NCBI RefSeq assembly: GCF_000934605.2
Contig: NZ_CP010897.2
Coordinates: 496,001 to 560,000, forward strand
DNA from: Pandoraea vervacti
Lineage (GTDB): Bacteria > Pseudomonadota > Gammaproteobacteria > Burkholderiales > Burkholderiaceae
Direction: 5' to 3'
Length of the DNA stretch: 64,000 nt
Below the pieces are notes generated by a model. The model was not told the origin of the DNA and ran no database searches. It worked only from the letters and a program-made list of their open reading frames with translations. The translations under genes were made by a program, and so were the position numbers. This document shows, one piece after another, positions 60,868 to 64,000 of this stretch (position 1 is its first letter; the number at the start of each line of letters is the position of its first letter).

Positions 60868-61713
60868 ATGAAAAAAGTGTCAACAGCGGTTTGCAATGCA
60901 GTGGCTGGCGTTGTGGTTTTTGGCGCCATGACAGTGTCGAGCGGCGCGTTCGCGCAGGCGGCCGCCGATGGCGCCGCACCCGCGGCGGCGCCGACCGAAG
61001 CTGCTGCCGCGGCGGCAGAGCCGCTGACGATTACCGCGAACATCGGCCTGTTCTCGGACTATCGCTTCCGCGGTATTTCGCAAACGGCCAAGCGTCCGGC
61101 GGTGCAGGGCGGTTTCGATATCGCGCATGAATCCGGTCTGTATGCCGGCGTGTGGGCTTCGAACATCAGCTGGATTTCGGATGGGAATTCGCAGGTGAGC
61201 GCGCCCATCGAGATGGACTTTTACGGTGGCTGGAAGAAGGAAATCATCCCTGACTGGACCATCGATTTCGGCGGTCTGCAGTACTACTACCCGGGCACTT
61301 ATCCGTCGGGTGATTTTTACCCGCGTCCGCATACGTTCGAGCTGTATGCCGCAGTGGGCTGGAAGACCGTAACGCTGAAGTACTCGCACGCACTGACCCG
61401 TCTTTTCGGTCTCGTGAGTCCGGGTGGCCAGGATACGTCCAACAGCGGCTATCTCGACCTGACGGGCACCTATGACCTCGGCTTCTGGGGCCTCTCGGCC
61501 GTGGGCCACGTGGGTCATCAGTGGGTGCACAACTTCAGCCCCGCAAGCTACACCGACTGGAAGATCGGCCTGACGAAGGATCTGGGCAAGAACTTCAGCG
61601 TGTCGGTCTCCTACGTCGATACGAACGCCGACGAGAAGTACTACACCGCCGCGAATTCCGGCAAGGTGCTCTCGAAAGCGACGGTCGTCGTTGGGTTGTC
61701 GAAGACATTCTAA
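60868..61713 (+). CDS. TorF-family putative outer-membrane porin
   Basis: A 281-residue protein with a signal peptide (about 1-30, ending SGAFAQA) and an Ala/Glu/Pro-rich spacer (about 31-50), then a beta-rich domain starting LTITANIGLFSDYRFRGISQT, the signature of the TorF/Gcw_chp family. It ends in a Phe (VVVGLSKTF), as is usual for outer-membrane barrels. The family is linked to nitrogen genes in proteobacteria but the substrate is unknown. The start at 60868 has AGGGGA upstream. It is first in the operon with glnK (13-bp gap) and amtB, under the sigma-54 promoter at 60787. Confidence 0.85.
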   Translation: MKKVSTAVCNAVAGVVVFGAMTVSSGAFAQAAADGAAPAAAPTEAAAAAAEPLTITANIGLFSDYRFRGISQTAKRPAVQGGFDIAHESGLYAGVWASNISWISDGNSQVSAPIEMDFYGGWKKEIIPDWTIDFGGLQYYYPGTYPSGDFYPRPHTFELYAAVGWKTVTLKYSHALTRLFGLVSPGGQDTSNSGYLDLTGTYDLGFWGLSAVGHVGHQWVHNFSPASYTDWKIGLTKDLGKNFSVSVSYVDTNADEKYYTAANSGKVLSKATVVVGLSKTF

Positions 61714-61726
61714 GGAGCGACTCATC

Positions 61727-62065
61727 ATGAAGCTGATTACCGCAATTGTGAAACCCTTCAAGCTCGACGAGGTGCGCGAAGCCCTCTCGAACATCGGCGT
61801 GGCGGGCATTACGGTGACCGAAGTCAAGGGCTTCGGCCGTCAGAAGGGCCATACCGAGTTGTACCGGGGCGCAGAGTACGTCGTCGACTTTCTGCCGAAG
61901 GTGAAGATCGAGGCGGTAATCGGCGATGCCTTGCTCGACCAGGCGATCGACGCCATCGAGCAGGCAGCCCGTACCGGCAAGATCGGCGACGGCAAGATTT
62001 TCGTGTCCAACGTCGAGCACGTGGTCCGTATCCGTACTGGAGAGACCGGCGAAGACGCGCTGTAA
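61727..62065 (+). CDS. glnK: Nitrogen regulatory protein P-II (GlnK)
   Basis: A 112-residue PII signal protein. Tyr51 in the T-loop (ELYRGAEYVVDF) is the uridylylation site, and the segments TVTEVKGFGRQKGH and GKIFV-like GDGKIFVSNVEHVVRIRTGE are diagnostic. It binds 2-oxoglutarate and ATP and blocks AmtB when nitrogen is plentiful. The position directly upstream of amtB (25-bp gap) supports GlnK rather than GlnB. The start at 61727 lies after AGGAGCG. The preceding porin gene belongs to the same transcript. Confidence 0.95.
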   Translation: MKLITAIVKPFKLDEVREALSNIGVAGITVTEVKGFGRQKGHTELYRGAEYVVDFLPKVKIEAVIGDALLDQAIDAIEQAARTGKIGDGKIFVSNVEHVVRIRTGETGEDAL

Positions 62066-62090
62066 AGGTCCCACAAAAGAGACAATAATC

Positions 62091-63629
62091 ATGAAAAAAC
62101 TGCTTGCCAAACTCTTGCTCGCCGCCGCCTTCGCGGGCGTCGTGGGCACCATGGGCCTCGGCTCGAGCGCTGCACTGGCGCAGGACGCCTCGGCGCCTGC
62201 CGCCGCTTCGGCAACGGCCGCGCCTGCGTCTGCTGCTGCGACGGCGACCCCTGCGGCCGCACCGGCGCCTGCCGCTCAGGCCGCCGCACCGGCCGCGCCT
62301 GCCGCGGCAACGCCTGTGCCGCCGAACAAGGGCGACACGGCGTGGCTGCTCACTTGCACGGCATTCGTCATTCTCATGACGCTGCCAGGCCTGGGTCTGT
62401 TCTACGGCGGTCTCGTGCGCTCGAAGAACATGCTCTCGGTGCTGATGCAGTGTTTCATCATCTTCTCGCTGGTGGTCGTGCTCTGGGCGATCTACGGCTA
62501 TAGCATCGCATTCACGGAAGGCGGGGCGTTCTTCGGCGGCTTCGATCGCATCTTCCTCAAGGGCATGACGCCGGACTCGGTGGCCGCGACCTTCAGCAAG
62601 GGCGTGAATGTGCCCGAGTACGCCTACATGGCGTTCCAGGCCGCTTTCGCTGCCATCACCTGCGCGCTGATCGTCGGCGCCTTTGCCGAGCGCGCCCGGT
62701 TCTCGGCGGTGCTGCTCTTCACGGTGATCTGGTTCACGTTCTCGTACCTGCCGATGGCCCACATGGTGTGGTTCTGGGCCGGCCCGGATGCCTACGTCGA
62801 CGCCGCTGCTGCCGACGCCGCCAACGCACACGCCGGCTGGTTGTTCCAGAAGGGGGCGCTCGATTACGCCGGTGGTACGGTGGTGCACATCAACGCGGCG
62901 ATTGCCGGTCTGGTGGGCTCGTACATGGTCGGCAAGCGTGTGGGTTTCGGCAAGGAAGCGTTCAAGCCGCACTCGCTCACCATGACGATGATCGGCGCCT
63001 CGCTGCTCTGGTTCGGCTGGTTCGGCTTTAACGCCGGCTCGGGTCTGGAAGCCAATGGCGGCGCTGCGCTCGCCTTCGTCAACACGCTGCTGGCCACTGC
63101 CGCCGCTACGCTGTCCTGGACGGCCGGTGAGTGGATCGGCAAGGGCAAGCCGTCGATGCTGGGTGGCGCCTCGGGGGCTGTGGCCGGTCTGGTGGCCGTC
63201 ACCCCGGCGGCAGGCTTCGTCGGGCCGATGGGCTCGATCGTGCTCGGCCTGCTCGCCGGTGTGATCTGCCTGTGGGGCGTGAACGGTCTGAAGCGTCTGC
63301 TCAAGGCGGACGACGCGCTCGACGTGTTCGGCGTGCACGGTGTGGGCGGTATGCTCGGCGCGCTTCTGACGGGCGTGTTCGCTGCCCCGTCGCTGGGCGG
63401 CACGGGTATCTACGACTACGTGGCCAATGCCGTGGCGCCGGATTATTCGATCGGCGGGCAGGTCTGGATTCAGTTCCAGGGCGTTGTGACCACGCTCGTG
63501 TGGTCGGGTGTGGTCGCCTTCATCGCCTTCAAGATTGCGGACATCGTGCTGGGCTTGCGTGTGCCGGAAGACGAAGAACGCGAAGGCCTGGACATCACCT
63601 CGCACGGTGAGTCGGCCTACCACAACTGA
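62091..63629 (+). CDS. amtB: Ammonium transporter AmtB with long periplasmic N-terminal linker
   Basis: A 512-residue ammonium channel. A signal peptide (about 1-30, ending ALAQD) is followed by an Ala/Pro/Thr-rich linker (about 31-78) before the first membrane helix, an extension not seen in E. coli AmtB. The core has eleven helices with the pore histidines in GGTVVHINA and FGVHGVGGM, and FYGGLVRSKN and AFAERARFSAV are typical. It is regulated by GlnK, encoded immediately upstream. A strong terminator follows at 63730. The cytosolic end (EDEEREGLDITSHGESAY) is the usual PII-interacting tail. Confidence 0.95.
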   Translation: MKKLLAKLLLAAAFAGVVGTMGLGSSAALAQDASAPAAASATAAPASAAATATPAAAPAPAAQAAAPAAPAAATPVPPNKGDTAWLLTCTAFVILMTLPGLGLFYGGLVRSKNMLSVLMQCFIIFSLVVVLWAIYGYSIAFTEGGAFFGGFDRIFLKGMTPDSVAATFSKGVNVPEYAYMAFQAAFAAITCALIVGAFAERARFSAVLLFTVIWFTFSYLPMAHMVWFWAGPDAYVDAAAADAANAHAGWLFQKGALDYAGGTVVHINAAIAGLVGSYMVGKRVGFGKEAFKPHSLTMTMIGASLLWFGWFGFNAGSGLEANGGAALAFVNTLLATAAATLSWTAGEWIGKGKPSMLGGASGAVAGLVAVTPAAGFVGPMGSIVLGLLAGVICLWGVNGLKRLLKADDALDVFGVHGVGGMLGALLTGVFAAPSLGGTGIYDYVANAVAPDYSIGGQVWIQFQGVVTTLVWSGVVAFIAFKIADIVLGLRVPEDEEREGLDITSHGESAYHN

Positions 63630-63935
63630 TCTGACCTCATCGCAAGGTTGAAAGGATTTGCCCCGGCGTAAGCCGGGCTGACAGAAGGAGTCGCTGGTGG
63701 TCGGTCGGACAGCCGGCACCGGCATTGCGCGGGCACCCGTCGGGTGCCCGTTTTTTTTGCCCGGCGATGGCAGGCGTGCCAAACGCATGCTTGCGATCGG
63801 GCATTTCGTCCCCATGTCTTCTCACCGCATCGCACCGCGGTTTCCCGGCTGGAGCCCCTTCGTGGGGCATGGCAAACGGCGGGGGCGCCGGGCGGATGCT
63901 CTACAATCGATATTCCATCTGGATATGAGAGAAGC
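63630..63935. other. Intergenic region between amtB and gshA
   Basis: This 306-bp gap holds a short hairpin (CCCGGC-GTAA-GCCGGG, about 63663-63678), the amtB terminator (63730-63758) and a -10-like TACAAT at 63902-63907, about 30 bp before the gshA start. No gene is supported. Confidence 0.5.
63730..63758 (+). terminator. Rho-independent terminator after amtB
   Basis: CGGGCACCC, loop GTC, GGGTGCCCG followed by eight T. The dyad is perfect. Confidence 0.95.
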
Positions 63936-64000
63936 ATGGTTCCGCATCTCGTCACGGCCCTGAAAGGCCCCTTGCTCGACCTGGAAAAGAAGATTCTCGA
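63936..64000 (+). CDS. gshA: Glutamate-cysteine ligase, partial (start only)
   Basis: The first 21 codons (opening MVPHLVTALKGPLLDLEKK) are visible before the right edge. This N-terminus matches the proteobacterial glutamate-cysteine ligase that makes gamma-glutamylcysteine, the first step of glutathione synthesis, and gshA after amtB is a usual order in Burkholderiaceae. GAGAGAAGC precedes the ATG. The call rests on the start alone. Confidence 0.72.
   Translation, partial: MVPHLVTALKGPLLDLEKKIL

Overview
The window is a GC-rich chromosomal stretch from a betaproteobacterium of the order Burkholderiales. Pandoraea or a close Burkholderiaceae relative is the best guess. That rests on content, not a database match: the DUF1840, DUF3567 and DUF2917 families, PhaM, methionine synthase split into two proteins, a class I BirA without a DNA-binding domain followed by CoaX and a SPOR protein, and the dac-dat-ybeD-lipBA neighbourhood. 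I found no rRNA, tRNA, insertion sequence, prophage or CRISPR array. Almost everything looks like core or stable accessory chromosome.

Layout. 0-9.4 kb: a SPOR-domain protein cut by the left edge, argS, DUF1840, a small secreted protein, MgtC, the two methionine synthase halves, a rhodanese and DUF3567. 9.5-20.6 kb: catabolism and regulation (an alpha/beta hydrolase, DUF3108, IclR divergent from a fumarylacetoacetate-hydrolase-family enzyme, an amino-acid-type binding protein, enoyl-CoA hydratase, PhaM, patatin, AraC, LysE). 20.7-28.5 kb: SnoaL-like and chalcone-isomerase-like proteins, a ferritin-like diiron protein, rfaE2 overlapping an asparaginase, then SPOR-coaX-birA on the minus strand. 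28.7-34 kb: a four-gene MCE lipid-transport operon followed by VanZ. 34-44.3 kb: an MFS pump, a ferredoxin-like protein, a hydrolase, a D,D-carboxypeptidase, D-amino acid transaminase, ybeD, a three-gene insert (LysR, DUF2917, EamA), lipB and lipA. 44.7-54.4 kb: an N-formylglutamate-amidohydrolase-like gene with its IclR regulator, a NitT/TauT-type ABC importer, dctA and dctBD. 54.4-64 kb: two thioredoxin-fold proteins, a lipoprotein, an unusual multi-repeat protein, comM, ubiK, a TorF-type porin with glnK and amtB, and the start of gshA.

Two regulatory circuits are readable in the DNA. Upstream of the TorF-porin/glnK/amtB operon is a full-consensus sigma-54 promoter with two adjacent NtrC-like sites about 270 bp further upstream, which fits nitrogen-limitation control. 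Upstream of the ABC importer/dctA cluster is a second sigma-54 promoter with a consensus IHF site and two dyads, and dctD, the sigma-54 activator, lies at the end of the same cluster. This suggests the ABC importer is part of the DctBD regulon.

The most novel-looking object is the gene at about 56.5-58.2 kb. It encodes five degenerate modules, the last four spaced 64-65 residues apart, each with a helix-turn-helix-like core and a conserved tail; I do not recognise the family. A second curiosity is a set of short tandem repeats (7-mers and 10-mers, all different in sequence) lying at or just after stop codons.
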